Assembly: GCA_031255735.1 (NCBI GenBank)
Contig: JAIRRY010000029.1
Span: 1-51,339 of the forward strand
From: Candidatus Nomurabacteria bacterium
GTDB taxonomy: Bacteria; Patescibacteriota; Saccharimonadia; Saccharimonadales; Saccharimonadaceae
DNA length: 51,339 nucleotides
Direction of reading: 5' to 3'
Part shown: positions 8,659 through 17,763 of the stretch, piece after piece
Numbering within the stretch: position 1 is the first letter of the stretch
Layout of the letters: the number at the start of each line of letters is the position of its first letter
The notes under the pieces: generated by a model
What the model was told of the DNA's origin: nothing
Databases searched by the model: none
What the model saw: the letters and a program-made list of their open reading frames with translations, nothing else
Made by a program: the position numbers and the translations under genes

Positions 8659-10170
8659 ATGATAGAAGCAATCATTGCTTTTGTGGTGGGTGCTGGTCTT
8701 GCAGGTGGCGGTGCTGTTGCTTACAGGCACGTCAAGAAAGGTCAGAGCGAAGAAAAATTAGACGGTTTGGTGGCTAAAGCCAAAAATGAGGCCAGTGACA
8801 TTGTACTGAAAGCTAAAAATGAAGCCAGCAAGATTACCGATGAAGCACGTAAGGAGGAAAGCGAACATCGTAAAGAGTGGAAAAAAACTGAACAGCGTTT
8901 AGTAGATCGTGAAGCAAACTTAGACAAAAAACTCGACGATCTAGATCAGCGCGCCGAGAAGCTACGCAAGCAAGAAGCCGACGTAGACGGTTTAAAGAAC
9001 GACATTCATAAAATTCGCGATAAGCAGCAAGAAAAACTGGAAAAAATCGCTGGGCTGAAGAAAGCCGAAGCTAAAGAAAAACTCTTGCAGATGACAGAGC
9101 GCGATATAAAAAACGACTTAGTAAATCTAGTTAAAAAAGAACAGCGTGAACTAAGCGAAAACGCCGACGAACAGGCACAAACTATTCTAGTAACTGCTAT
9201 GGAACGTATGAGTAGTGAGGTAACGGCCGATCGCACAGTAACCGCCTTGAAGTTGCCCGACGACGAAATGAAAGGGCGTATTATTGGTAAAGAAGGTCGC
9301 AATATTCAATCGTTGCAGCGTGCTACTGGTGTGGATATTTTGGTAGACGACACGCCAGGTATGGTGGTGCTTTCTAGTTTCGACCCAGTGCGTCGCCAGG
9401 TAGCGCGCCTAGCTTTGGAGCGCTTGATGAAGGATGGTCGCATCAACCCGAGCAGTATTGAAGAAGCGGTGGTGAAGGCCGAAAAAGAGATCGACAAGGA
9501 AATTAATCGTGCTGGTGAAGATGCCGCCCGTGAGGTTGGTATCGTCGGTATTCCTAAAGAGATTTTACGCCTTTTGGGCGAATTGAAGTTCCGCACGAGT
9601 TATGGCCAAAACGTGCTGTTGCACAGTATTGAGATGGCGCATGTTGCCGGTATGATCGCTGAGGAAATCGGTGCCGACAAGCGCATTGCTAAAATGGCTA
9701 CGTTACTACATGATGTTGGTAAGGCCGTAACGCATAAAATCGAAGGTCGCCATGCTGAAATTGGCGCTGAGCTGGCGCGTAAATATGGTATCGAAGAAGC
9801 TGTGGCGCACGCCATGGAAGCTCACCACGACGACGTAGAACAAACTACGCCCGAAGCCATCATTGTTAAAGTTGTAGATTCTTTGAGTGCTGCCAGGCCA
9901 GGTGCTAGAAACGTTAGTGCCGAGAACTTCGCCGAGCGCATGCGCGACCTAGAAAACATCGCTACTGGGTTCGACGGTATCGACAAAGCTTACGCCATTA
10001 GCGCTGGCCGCGAGATTCGCGTTATGGTGCAGCCAACCCAAATTGACGACCTAAGCGCTATTAAACTTGCGCGCGATATTGCCAATAAGATTGAGTCCAC
10101 TATGCAATATCCAGGCATCATAAAGGTTAATGTTATTCGCGAAACGCGAGCAATTGAGTACGCTAAATAA
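8659..10170 (+). CDS. rny: Ribonuclease Y
   Basis: A 503-residue membrane-anchored endoribonuclease. Residues 1-22 form the N-terminal membrane helix. A long coiled coil (about 28-190) is rich in Lys, Glu, Asp and Arg. A KH domain carries GKEGRN near residue 210, and the HD domain carries LLHDVGKAVTHKIEGRHAEIG near 352-372, with the metal-binding His-Asp pair. It starts decay of mRNAs at the membrane in bacteria lacking RNase E. Length and domain order are standard. Start and Shine-Dalgarno are unambiguous. A short gene for a Cys-rich peptide follows after 36 bp with its own ribosome-binding site. Confidence 0.98.
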   Translation: MIEAIIAFVVGAGLAGGGAVAYRHVKKGQSEEKLDGLVAKAKNEASDIVLKAKNEASKITDEARKEESEHRKEWKKTEQRLVDREANLDKKLDDLDQRAEKLRKQEADVDGLKNDIHKIRDKQQEKLEKIAGLKKAEAKEKLLQMTERDIKNDLVNLVKKEQRELSENADEQAQTILVTAMERMSSEVTADRTVTALKLPDDEMKGRIIGKEGRNIQSLQRATGVDILVDDTPGMVVLSSFDPVRRQVARLALERLMKDGRINPSSIEEAVVKAEKEIDKEINRAGEDAAREVGIVGIPKEILRLLGELKFRTSYGQNVLLHSIEMAHVAGMIAEEIGADKRIAKMATLLHDVGKAVTHKIEGRHAEIGAELARKYGIEEAVAHAMEAHHDDVEQTTPEAIIVKVVDSLSAARPGARNVSAENFAERMRDLENIATGFDGIDKAYAISAGREIRVMVQPTQIDDLSAIKLARDIANKIESTMQYPGIIKVNVIRETRAIEYAK

Positions 10171-10206
10171 TCAGCAGATAGTATAACAAAAAGAAAGGAG
10201 CTGACG

Positions 10207-10311
10207 ATGGCAGAAGCCACAAAAGTAAACAAGTGCGAATGCGAAGGTTGCCAAGGTGGCGACGGCGGCGAATGCCAGTGCGAAAATTGCGACTGTAACA
10301 AGTGCGAGTAG
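10207..10311 (+). CDS. Cys-rich 34-residue metallothionein-like micropeptide
   Basis: A very short gene with an excellent Shine-Dalgarno (GAAAGGAG, 6-7 nt spacing) and a terminator just after. The 34-residue product has eight cysteines at positions 10, 12, 15, 23, 25, 28, 30 and 33, giving CxCxxC and CxCxxCxCxxC blocks separated by a Gly/Asp-rich turn (GGDGG), with Glu and Lys between. This is the ligand pattern of small metallothioneins or copper/zinc-binding peptides, and all Cys could be metal ligands. It lies 36 bp after rny and may be co-transcribed. No homologue is recognised; metal binding is inferred from the pattern only. Confidence 0.75.
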   Translation: MAEATKVNKCECEGCQGGDGGECQCENCDCNKCE

Positions 10312-10330
10312 TAGCATCGGCTTAAAATGC

Positions 10331-10360
10331 AGAAAAGTCAGGTTAGCGCCTGGCTTTTCT
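10331..10360 (+). terminator. Bidirectional terminator hairpin
   Basis: AGAAAAGTCAGG (10331-10342) pairs with CCTGGCTTTTCT (10349-10360) around the loop TTAGCG. The T-rich arm on one strand and the A-rich start on the other let it serve the Cys-rich peptide gene and, from the other side, the gene ending at 10380. Confidence 0.8.
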
Positions 10361-10379
10361 GTTCTGTGCCAGGCTAATT

Positions 10380-11084
10380 TTAGGGCGTCTCAGAAGGTTC
10401 GCTTTTTTGTTTCCTGCTAGCTACGTAATATCCTACTGAAACGAAAAAGGCAGCAACAGCGTCAACGATCATATCCTTCATGGTGTCCATAAGCGCAGCG
10501 CGGCCAATCAAAGGCTCGTTAGTTTTTAGCAGATATTTTTGCGAATTAACTCCGAACAGCCCGTCGCAGGTGAACTCATAAATTTCCCAGAGCGCGCCAA
10601 TAGTTAGTGCAAAACAAAAAGCGAAAACTGCAACGAATAGTGGGCTAAGGTTAACTTTAACTTTTTGCTGTTCGTTTAGCGAATAAATAATAATCAGGCC
10701 GAGCACTGCTAGCATGCCACCGCTAAAAGCGTGCAGAATAACGTCCCAGAACGGTATTTTATAGTAAAAATCTTGCACTTCGCCCAGCACCAGGGCGCAA
10801 TAAAGAAATATAAGATATGCAACCATAGCCGCTTTTGGTATGTTCCATTTCAGCTGCTTGGCCAGTAGCGACGGCAAAAACATAACGGCAATGCCCAGCA
10901 GACACATTATCAGCATGAGTACATAGTCGCTTTTAATTTTCTCGTACGGCTGATCGAATATCGCAACAGATGGCGCTTGAACAATTCTGATGGCGGCGTA
11001 TGCCACCGACATTAGTAAAGATACGAACACGAACGCAAAAATAAGTTTGCTCCAGTCTACTTTTCGTCGCTCGGGTTTTTGCAT
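10380..11084 (-). CDS. Polytopic membrane protein, YjdF/DUF2238-like
   Basis: A 234-residue protein with six to seven membrane helices. The motif area HAFSGGMLAVLG ... GALWEIYEF ... DTMKDMIVDAVAA resembles the YjdF/DUF2238 family of bacterial inner-membrane proteins, whose function is unknown. Conserved acidic residues (WEIYE, DTMKD) lie in or near the membrane. The start ATG at 11084 is 6 nt after TGA-TACAAT on its strand (11096-11091), a leaderless arrangement. It ends against the shared terminator at 10331-10360. The family call is from memory of the motif and is moderately sure. Confidence 0.65.
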   Translation of the reverse strand: MQKPERRKVDWSKLIFAFVFVSLLMSVAYAAIRIVQAPSVAIFDQPYEKIKSDYVLMLIMCLLGIAVMFLPSLLAKQLKWNIPKAAMVAYLIFLYCALVLGEVQDFYYKIPFWDVILHAFSGGMLAVLGLIIIYSLNEQQKVKVNLSPLFVAVFAFCFALTIGALWEIYEFTCDGLFGVNSQKYLLKTNEPLIGRAALMDTMKDMIVDAVAAFFVSVGYYVASRKQKSEPSETP

Positions 11085-11246
11085 AGTCCAATTGTATCAA
11101 ATTAAGCCTTATAGTAGAAATCGAGATAACCAGTGTATGCTTGTCTAGGATCGCTCTATTATAAAGCTACCATAAAATTTAACAGTATTTTTCTGAATAC
11201 ACACCCAATTTTGGCAGAAAACCCGCCAAATAAGTATAATAGTCTT

Positions 11247-11520
11247 ATGGCAAGACCAACCACAAAAGAGCAACTACTAGAAGCGTCATCTGAACAATAT
11301 GCTAAATTGTGGCAAATGATAAACGCTTTACCAGAAAAAATATCACGCTTAAAGCGGGTATTGAAAATTGCGGCAAAGACGCCCATTGGAAACGGGATAA
11401 AAACTTGCGCGATATACTCGTTCATCTTTATGAGTGGCACGAATTACTGTTGAACTTTGTAAAAAACGGTATGGCGGGCAAAAATGCTCCTTTTTTGCCA
11501 AAGCCATACTCTCCGGTGCA
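11247..11520 (+). pseudogene. ClbS/DfsB-like (DUF1706) gene, frameshifted and truncated
   Basis: The ATG at 11247, 6 nt after TATAAT (11235-11240), begins MARPTTKEQLLEASSEQYAKLW, the typical start of DUF1706/ClbS proteins. After about 40 codons the similarity moves to another frame (from about 11360), giving KNLRDILVHLYEWHELLLNF ... AGKNAPFLPKPY, again typical of the family. It ends near 11515, so the C-terminal half (about 90 residues) is missing. ClbS-type proteins are cyclopropane hydrolases or DinB-fold enzymes of about 170 residues. At least one frameshift and a deletion make this a pseudogene, although the leaderless promoter is still intact. Confidence 0.8.
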
Positions 11521-11795
11521 TTCAGTAAAGCTTCTACTCCTATTCAGTCTAAACTATCAAGCCTCGCGAACTCTAAACTGGTGTGCGATTATTCCTGACG
11601 TGTCGCGTGCCTAAACTTCGTCTCATTACATAAGTATTATGCCACATAGTTTGTTGGTTGTGGCAAGGTTTTATATGGGTTTGTTAGGCGCATTTTGGCG
11701 GTTTACGTGCACCGCACTTTTAATCGCAATTTATGTTATACTGAAAGAATAGCGCATTTATGCCTTATGACCTACGGTTGGGGGCGGGAAATATA
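11521..11795. other. Gene-free stretch after the ClbS remnant
   Basis: About 275 bp without a supported gene. A plus-strand open frame at 11695-11928 runs mostly antisense to the gene at 11796-12650 and shows no ribosome-binding site, so it is not called. A TATACT box near 11730 could be a stray promoter. No repeat was noticed. Confidence 0.4.
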
Positions 11796-12650
11796 TTATC
11801 CTATAGCGCGTTTTATCGTGAACTGGGAGATGTGCTTTTTGATATATGCTTTTAGCTTAGATTCTATTTTGCCGAACTCTGATGTATTCACGTCGCTCAT
11901 ATCAATGCTTTTAAAGACATCACCGTGACGAAACACGACACCTTCCTCCATAGGCGTATTGCCATGGGTGACTGTTGCTGCAATTTCCTTGCGAGTCTTG
12001 GGGGAATTATCGCCAAGAGTGCGTTTGATGAATTCTTTTAAGAATTTATACTCGCCGTCTAGCCCTATTTCCTTGAGCGCGTCTAGAGTTTCCTCCCACA
12101 TCAAACCGCTGCTGTTTGAGAGCCACTGTTCAAGCCCACCATTATTGCATTCACTCACATACTGGTATAATATGTGAGCGACCATTTGTTCACGCGAGAG
12201 CTTCTTTTCTAAATATCGTCGCATCTTTTGTGAATCGCTATAAATATCTTCGGTCTCTTCATCGCCGCCCAATAGAAATGGCTGTAGAATGTAGCATGGA
12301 TCGTAATCCAATAGTTTTATTATTTCCTCATCAAACTGTTCTTTGTCGAGATATTTGACTGCCTCAAAGAAAAACAGCAAGTCGTGGAGTTCTTTCTTGG
12401 TGAATTTCTTTTTGCTAGCGATTATTTCGGCTAATCGTTTGCGACGGGTCATCTCGTCTTCGCTTACCTTGTGGCCTGATTGCCAGAACATAAAACTTAA
12501 GATGGCTATAGGCAGAGATAGATAAAGTAGACCGACAAGACTAGTATTCGGCAATAGCCCGACTATGACTAGCGACACATACAACATATGGAACCAGGCT
12601 AATAAGACGAGTGCTTTTATGAAAAAACTTAAGATGGAAATTCGTTTCAT
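11796..12650 (-). CDS. Membrane-anchored DMP19/DUF4375-domain protein
   Basis: A 284-residue protein. Two N-terminal membrane helices (about residues 8-30 and 38-56) precede a cytoplasmic alpha-helical part. The segment YVSECNNGGLEQWLSNSSGLMWEETLDALKEIG (about 160-195) strongly resembles the NNGGF-type core of DMP19/DUF4375 proteins, which are helical proteins of unclear role (one member is a DNA mimic). A tail with Lys-rich helices follows. The ATG lies 9 nt after TGA-TACAAT on its strand. It is separated from tRNA-Arg by about 125 bp. The domain call is by motif; the cellular role is unknown. Confidence 0.65.
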   Translation of the reverse strand: MKRISILSFFIKALVLLAWFHMLYVSLVIVGLLPNTSLVGLLYLSLPIAILSFMFWQSGHKVSEDEMTRRKRLAEIIASKKKFTKKELHDLLFFFEAVKYLDKEQFDEEIIKLLDYDPCYILQPFLLGGDEETEDIYSDSQKMRRYLEKKLSREQMVAHILYQYVSECNNGGLEQWLSNSSGLMWEETLDALKEIGLDGEYKFLKEFIKRTLGDNSPKTRKEIAATVTHGNTPMEEGVVFRHGDVFKSIDMSDVNTSEFGKIESKLKAYIKKHISQFTIKRAIG

Positions 12651-12776
12651 ACTGACAATATTGTATCACAAAGAAGGTTTAAGGTCAAGTTTGGTGTTGT
12701 TGCTGTTACACATACTACTGCGGGGTCTAGTAGCCTAAAGCAGAAAACCCGCCAAAATCTGTTGAAATCGCAATAT

Positions 12777-12853
12777 TGGTACCTCCGACAGGACTCGAAC
12801 CTGTGACACGAGGGATAGAAGCCCTCTGCTCTAATCCACTGAGCTACGGAGGC
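12777..12853 (-). tRNA. tRNA-Arg (anticodon TCT)
   Basis: A 77-nt cloverleaf on the minus strand beginning GCCTCCGTAGCTC, with anticodon stem GAGGG/CCCTC around loop CTTCTAT (anticodon TCT, reading AGA), T-arm ACAGGTTCGAGTCCTGT and an encoded ACCA end. The first acceptor pair is a G-U wobble. Confidence 0.96.
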
Positions 12854-13033
12854 ACATTGCTACAATTGTATCAAATGTTACACATAAGCGCGAGGGCTTC
12901 GCTTGGCAAAATGACTGCGCTTAGTTACAATAAACTACATGAGTTATAAAATCGTCACAAGCATAAGGCGTACTAGCCCGACGCTTACAACTCGCAAGGT
13001 CACTTTATGTATAACTGAAAATAAGGACAAAGC

Positions 13034-16000
13034 GTGAAAGAAAATAACGAGCTTCAACAAAATGTTGACAGTCAAGAAGAACAAGAGATACCTTTTGATA
13101 TGTCCGCATCGGCCGCAAATATCTTGAAAAAGTATGTCCATTCTGAAAAACTTCGTCAAGACGAAAAGCACCTTGATGCTAAAGTTCCCTATAATAATAC
13201 AAGACGTAAAAAAGAAATTGTCAGAGGTAATTTTTCATCAAAAAAAGCAGTGGAAGAATCGACAACAAATTACAGTGCAATTCAAAGAGAGTTATCGTAT
13301 GAACGAGATGATGGTGTCAGCTCAGAAATAATAAGTAGTCCAGAAATCATATACGATTATTGGCAGTTATTTGGCTATCTACACGAAGACATAGCTATTT
13401 CGCATGATATTGTTAGTCGTTATGATGAAATGTCTAATACAAAGGAAAGGATGGATTTTCTGTATAACGCAAAATTGGCGGATAAAATAGCAATACTTAA
13501 TGAGAGTAAAAATCTCGATTTTGCAAATATCGATAATTTCAAAAAAGCATTACAACGCCAACAAGAAGCAATCTGGGAACACGACGACCGGTACCCGGAA
13601 GATATGAAACTGGGACTATTGCGAGATAGCTTGTATGCGTCGATGGTTGGCTCACCCGAACTTGCTGCTGTAAAAATCGCAACGGCGAGAATTAATGCCG
13701 TTGCTGATCCGAGATATAGTAAATTGCGTGAAGTTGTGTTTCTACATGGGTATGACTCTGGCGTATTCAAGGATACCACAACAGGCTATGGAGCGCACAC
13801 TAAGGGGATTGGCAACTGGGGACCGTTGATAGACAACTATGACAAGATTGTCGAGAAGATATACCGACATACGCCTAAAGTTTCCGCTGAAGAAGCTGAA
13901 TATAAGGCTGTTCGCCAGATGGCAACAATTCTTGAGAGAGCGTACGAATATAATGGTGAGTTAGGGAGTAATCGCTATTGGCATAACGCAGATTTCAATG
14001 AAGCATGCGCTGCCGCTCAGCTCGGTGATAATGTGATGCGCATGTTTCGAGGAATGCGGAATAAAATCCGCGGTACAAATTTGAGTAATATAGAACGTTT
14101 TATTGGGAAATCTGGAACATCAGAAAAATTGAAATCATATCGGCGAGAAGCACATTTTATTGAAAAAAATCTTGAAATTGCGAAAAACGGTGGCAGTGAA
14201 GCCGCTGCCTTGCTTGAAACAGAAAATGCCTTTGATTTATCAAAGCAAGAGCGCTGGAAAGAAAGAGAATTGGCACGACTTGGGCATAAATGGGATAAGA
14301 AAATCGCAAAAACAAGGAGTGAAGAACGGATCGCTGGGTATGAGCAAGAAAAAGAGGCCGACATTCAAAAAATACTTGCAAGCTATAATGAAGGTATTGC
14401 ACACTATCAAAACCGTGATCTAGAAACGTTTATTCGTGATATGGTTGTGCGGGGGGGGGTTATTGAGACCCGAATTGAAAAACGAAAGTCTATTGCTGAA
14501 AAAGCCATTGATTTACATTTTGCCATGAGGGGAGAAGGCGTATATGTCACGAATGATGACTATCATGGCCACTGGGAGTTTCCGAATGCCATACAAGAAA
14601 ACCTTATTGATTGGATAAACGACGCTCCATTTAGCGTTATTAAGCGGGCACATAAGAAATTACGAAGCGGAGCAGATTTAAGAGATGTGTGTGACGTGGC
14701 ATTACTCGAAATCTTTTCTAAGGATGTTTCGCTAGATGCCGAACCATCAAGAGAGTCCGTATTGCAGTTATCTAGGTATTTTCAGGAGAATGGCGTTAGC
14801 GATCCACACGAGAGGGTAGTGTTAGCAAAGCAAATCGCGGGTATAAACAATCTTGACGTGTTTGTCGGTTTTGATATATATAAAACCGTTGTTAATAGTG
14901 TCGGTTTTGAAAATGCAAGAAAATTGCTAGAAAAAGGCATCAACTTTGAATCTTTTATTGAGGCGAATAAGTCTGGTATGACTGCCGAAGTGGCGTACAA
15001 TTACCCATGGCTTATGGCACAGTATGAAAGTGACAATCAAAAGTTGATTGACGGAGCGAGCGACTTTCCGCTCGACAAAAATGAAAGTGCACGTTATAGG
15101 TGGTGTTCAGACAATAGTTTTGTTCATCTTGATGGTGATTGGGGACGACAAACGCTTGGAAAAATCATTTATACACGACTTCAAGCCGGTGTTGATGATT
15201 CTCTACATGATGCAACACAATGGATGGAAACATTTCAGATTCCTGAAAAATCATATGACATACGGCGCATTAAAAAAGATATTGCTGATAGTGGTGCGCT
15301 CGGAGAGTACGCTGAGTATGAAATGCGGCTAATAAACAAAGAGGACGAGGCCATGGTGCTGACACGGATTATTGAAGCGCCACAAGAATTGCGCGACAGA
15401 TTATTACTATCCCGCAAAGAGCAAAATATTAATAAACTGTTTTCATCACCAGAGCATATGCTGATATATGAACAATTAGTTGGGGTTTATCGCAAAAGGT
15501 GGCTTAGTAAGGAAGTTTTAGATGAGAAAGTAAAAAAGGCAGAGAATGCGTTTTACGAAGAACATCTTGCAAATATTCGCGGCAAAGATTCTGCGTGGCG
15601 AATTAGTCCTGAATCGTTTCACGAAAGTGTCGTTAAGGCGATGGAACAAGTTTTTCAATTCACTATTACAGAAAACCAACGCGAAGAACGTATCGGTGAT
15701 ATAATGCAACGATTAAATCAGTACGGAGAAAACCGTAAAAAATATATCGATGACGCGACGGCTTGGCTAACGAAGCATACAACATCGCCCCGACAAACAT
15801 TGACGAGTGTTTGGGGAAACCGCGCTCTTGCTCTTAGGGAAGGTATCGACGATACTGCTTCAGCGATTAAGAATTGGCAGACACTGAATGCCTTTGATGC
15901 ATTTGTTCGCGAAAACCCAGGTACAATTTTTGAGTTTGGGCTAACGGAAGACGAGTTAGCTACAACTTACCTACCTTTTGTTAATGAATTAACTCGTTGC

Positions 16001-16966
16001 TACGATGCTGAGAGTTCAGTTCGTGCGATTGGGCAGTTTAAGCAGATCGCTAATCCAAATAAAATTATGCCACCGATAGCTTTGCCGCTTAAGGCTGGTG
16101 ATAGCGAATATGTCGGCTCTGTGTTGGCATATGATGATCCGCGTGGTGCGACAATTGGTTATGACACTGGTTGTTGTATGACGATTGGCGGCGCAAGCAG
16201 TTCTTGTATAGAGTCGGGCTATCGCGACTCTGGCGCTGGTTTTTTTGCACTTCATAATAAAAATGGCTCTATTGTAGCGCAGTCATACTTTTACATTAAT
16301 CCTACGCACCCAGACACGGTAGTGATGGACAATATTGAGGCAAATGCCGGGCGTGATTCTAACCGGATTGTTGAATTATACAGAGATTACTTTACGGAAT
16401 ATCTAAAAGATAGATTTGCAAGTGATCCAAATTGGCAAGTTCGACAAGTAAATGTAGGCACTGGCTATGGCGACGTCGCGAAACCGCTAGTAAAACGATT
16501 AAATGGGACGGCTATCATTAACAATGACAGCGAAATCTACACAGACGCCTCTAATGACCAACGATTGTTGGTCCGGTTAACAGACGAACAAATCGTAGAA
16601 GCGAGAGATCGGATGCCAGTTTCACATACACAAGAGCCGATTGTTACAAAACACGTTGAGACCGCACTAACTTCTCCACTCGGAGTTGACCAATTGCCAA
16701 TACTACGAGATCTAGAGTCAAGACTTTACCCCGAAAATATGCGCCAGTACGGTGATGAGGATTTCGCATATAGCGAACTGACCATGCCGGCTGTGACTCG
16801 TTATAGTTTCTTAATAAAATCAGAAAAGAACGCCGAGCGTGCGCAATTGGATATTGTCTTGCATATGAGGCGGAATCAGAATCAGATCCGAGTTACGATG
16901 GCAAAGTTGTTTATGTTGCTGATTTCGGTATCGTTCAGGGTTCTCGTAGCGCCATGGCAGCGATGA
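13034..16966 (+). CDS. Very large unknown protein with a GNAT-like C-terminal region
   Basis: 1310 residues from a GTG start behind AAGG (7 nt spacing). The sequence is charged, soluble and mostly helical, with no signal peptide or membrane helix. No domain is recognised in the first 1000 residues. Around residues 1030-1180 a region with YDDPRGATIGYDTGCCMTIGG, SGAGFFALHNKNGSIVAQSYFYIN and TVVMDNIEANAGRDSNR resembles an acyltransferase-like module seen in large uncharacterised proteins. A G9 tract (14451-14459, residues 473-475) lies in the frame. The last 35 or so residues here are out of frame: the natural end continues in another frame to 17181 (see next entry). Base composition looks more A/T-rich than its neighbours, so acquisition by transfer is possible. 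Confidence 0.6.
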   Translation: MKENNELQQNVDSQEEQEIPFDMSASAANILKKYVHSEKLRQDEKHLDAKVPYNNTRRKKEIVRGNFSSKKAVEESTTNYSAIQRELSYERDDGVSSEIISSPEIIYDYWQLFGYLHEDIAISHDIVSRYDEMSNTKERMDFLYNAKLADKIAILNESKNLDFANIDNFKKALQRQQEAIWEHDDRYPEDMKLGLLRDSLYASMVGSPELAAVKIATARINAVADPRYSKLREVVFLHGYDSGVFKDTTTGYGAHTKGIGNWGPLIDNYDKIVEKIYRHTPKVSAEEAEYKAVRQMATILERAYEYNGELGSNRYWHNADFNEACAAAQLGDNVMRMFRGMRNKIRGTNLSNIERFIGKSGTSEKLKSYRREAHFIEKNLEIAKNGGSEAAALLETENAFDLSKQERWKERELARLGHKWDKKIAKTRSEERIAGYEQEKEADIQKILASYNEGIAHYQNRDLETFIRDMVVRGGVIETRIEKRKSIAEKAIDLHFAMRGEGVYVTNDDYHGHWEFPNAIQENLIDWINDAPFSVIKRAHKKLRSGADLRDVCDVALLEIFSKDVSLDAEPSRESVLQLSRYFQENGVSDPHERVVLAKQIAGINNLDVFVGFDIYKTVVNSVGFENARKLLEKGINFESFIEANKSGMTAEVAYNYPWLMAQYESDNQKLIDGASDFPLDKNESARYRWCSDNSFVHLDGDWGRQTLGKIIYTRLQAGVDDSLHDATQWMETFQIPEKSYDIRRIKKDIADSGALGEYAEYEMRLINKEDEAMVLTRIIEAPQELRDRLLLSRKEQNINKLFSSPEHMLIYEQLVGVYRKRWLSKEVLDEKVKKAENAFYEEHLANIRGKDSAWRISPESFHESVVKAMEQVFQFTITENQREERIGDIMQRLNQYGENRKKYIDDATAWLTKHTTSPRQTLTSVWGNRALALREGIDDTASAIKNWQTLNAFDAFVRENPGTIFEFGLTEDELATTYLPFVNELTRCYDAESSVRAIGQFKQIANPNKIMPPIALPLKAGDSEYVGSVLAYDDPRGATIGYDTGCCMTIGGASSSCIESGYRDSGAGFFALHNKNGSIVAQSYFYINPTHPDTVVMDNIEANAGRDSNRIVELYRDYFTEYLKDRFASDPNWQVRQVNVGTGYGDVAKPLVKRLNGTAIINNDSEIYTDASNDQRLLVRLTDEQIVEARDRMPVSHTQEPIVTKHVETALTSPLGVDQLPILRDLESRLYPENMRQYGDEDFAYSELTMPAVTRYSFLIKSEKNAERAQLDIVLHMRRNQNQIRVTMAKLFMLLISVSFRVLVAPWQR
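14451..14459 (+). repeat. G9 homopolymer tract inside the large gene
   Basis: Nine consecutive G (codons CGG GGG GGG GTT) in a gene of otherwise moderate, A/T-leaning composition. The frame is open across it at nine units. Poly-G runs of this length are classical slippage sites, so one-base changes would truncate the protein near residue 475. Confidence 0.9.
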
Positions 16967-17181
16967 AGGGGTTTGATGAATTACTGCGTAGGATTAAAGA
17001 TTCTGGAGTTGAGAAGATCGAAATGGGCGCACGTGAAAGCACTTCTTATCGGATTTTTACAAGTACTTGGGGCCAACGCTATCTTACAAAAAACGGTTTT
17101 CGCTTGGTGGATCACGGCGAAACTGATAATTTTGGTAGTGGCGAACGCACGTTTCTACTGAGCTTAGAGAAAATATTATAA
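16864..17181 (+). pseudogene. Out-of-frame C-terminus of the 13034 gene
   Basis: The frame that is open from about 16807 continues the protein far better than the last residues of the upstream frame. It reads YEAESESDPSYDGKVVYVADFG, then GSRSAMAAMKGFDELL, and ends TFLLSLEKIL at 17181, giving a GNAT-type beta-alpha-beta end (YVADFGIV ... RRIKDSGVEKIEMGAR ... GFRLVDHG). The switch point is between about 16846 and 16865. No obvious slippery heptamer was seen, so a single-base indel (real or sequencing) is more likely than programmed frameshifting. The restored protein would have about 1380 residues. Confidence 0.75.
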
Positions 17182-17338
17182 CGGTGTAATATAAGTATTA
17201 TATCAGACTAAATTCGTCTAATCAGCCAAGTAATTTGCGGTACTTACTCTAATTCAGTTTGTAACAAAATTACTGTGACGAGAATTGAAGGTAATGTGAT
17301 GCATATTAAAATAGGTTTGAGCTAATTCGTAAAGATAA

Positions 17339-17378
17339 CCCATTTTAAAAACGCTACATATAGCGTTTTTAAAATGGG
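17339..17378 (-). terminator. Long perfect hairpin after tRNA-His
   Basis: Two 18-nt arms (17339-17356 and 17361-17378) pair perfectly around a 4-nt loop; the inner part is AAAACGCTA / TAGCGTTTT. On the minus strand it begins within the CCA end of tRNA-His, so it terminates the tRNA transcript. The core ACGCTACATATAGCGTT occurs again at 18292-18308. Confidence 0.8.
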
Positions 17379-17453
17379 GCGAAAGATGGGACTCGAACCC
17401 ACGGCCTCCGGAGCCACAATCCAGCGCTCTAACCAAACTGAGCTACTTCCGCC
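17375..17453 (-). tRNA. tRNA-His (anticodon GTG)
   Basis: A minus-strand cloverleaf with an eight-pair acceptor stem (extra 5' G opposite C73, the tRNA-His identity feature), D-arm GCTCAGTTTGGTTAGAGC, anticodon stem CTGGA/TCCGG around loop TTGTGGC (anticodon GTG), T-arm GTGGGTTCGAGTCCCAT and encoded CCA. Confidence 0.96.
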
Positions 17454-17549
17454 ACGCCCGTATATTTTATCATAATAATGCCAGATTGTGACCACCTAGT
17501 TGTTTTTGCACGTCAGCGCGAATCGCTCTGGTGTATAATTAGAGCTAGT

Positions 17550-17624
17550 GCGGCTATCGTATAACGGCTATTATGTATGCTTCCCAAGCATAAGACGAGA
17601 GTTCGACTCTCTCTAGCCGCACCA
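17550..17624 (+). tRNA. tRNA-Gly (anticodon CCC)
   Basis: A cloverleaf starting GCGGCTATCGTATAACGG, with anticodon stem around loop TTCCCAA (anticodon CCC, reading GGG), T-arm GAGAGTTCGACTCTCTC and an encoded ACCA end. TATAAT at about 17533-17538 is its promoter, about 11 nt upstream. Confidence 0.95.
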
Positions 17625-17646
17625 TCATAGAACTTTTCTGGTTTTC

Positions 17647-17668
17647 CGACGGCTCCGTCGTCATTTTT
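17647..17668 (+). terminator. Terminator after tRNA-Gly (CCC)
   Basis: CGACGG (17647-17652) and CCGTCG (17655-17660) form a stem followed by TCATTTTT. It ends the tRNA-Gly transcript. A second hairpin TGTCGC-TTTA-GCGACA near 17737-17752 may serve the minus-strand pseudogene. Confidence 0.65.
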
Positions 17669-17763
17669 AATTTCAATTCTTTGAGATTTTCATCCGCTAA
17701 TTTTCTTTTTAGCTGAAAAGGGTTGGTTGGGGGCAGCGCTGTCGCTTTAGCGACATTGACAGT

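Noticed and set aside
11695-11928. 77-codon plus-strand frame
   Set aside because: Most of it is antisense to the DUF4375-like gene, and there is no ribosome-binding site or leaderless promoter at the right distance.
16846-16966. Programmed ribosomal frameshift in the 13034 gene
   Set aside because: No slippery heptamer or following pseudoknot could be seen; a plain indel is the simpler reading.
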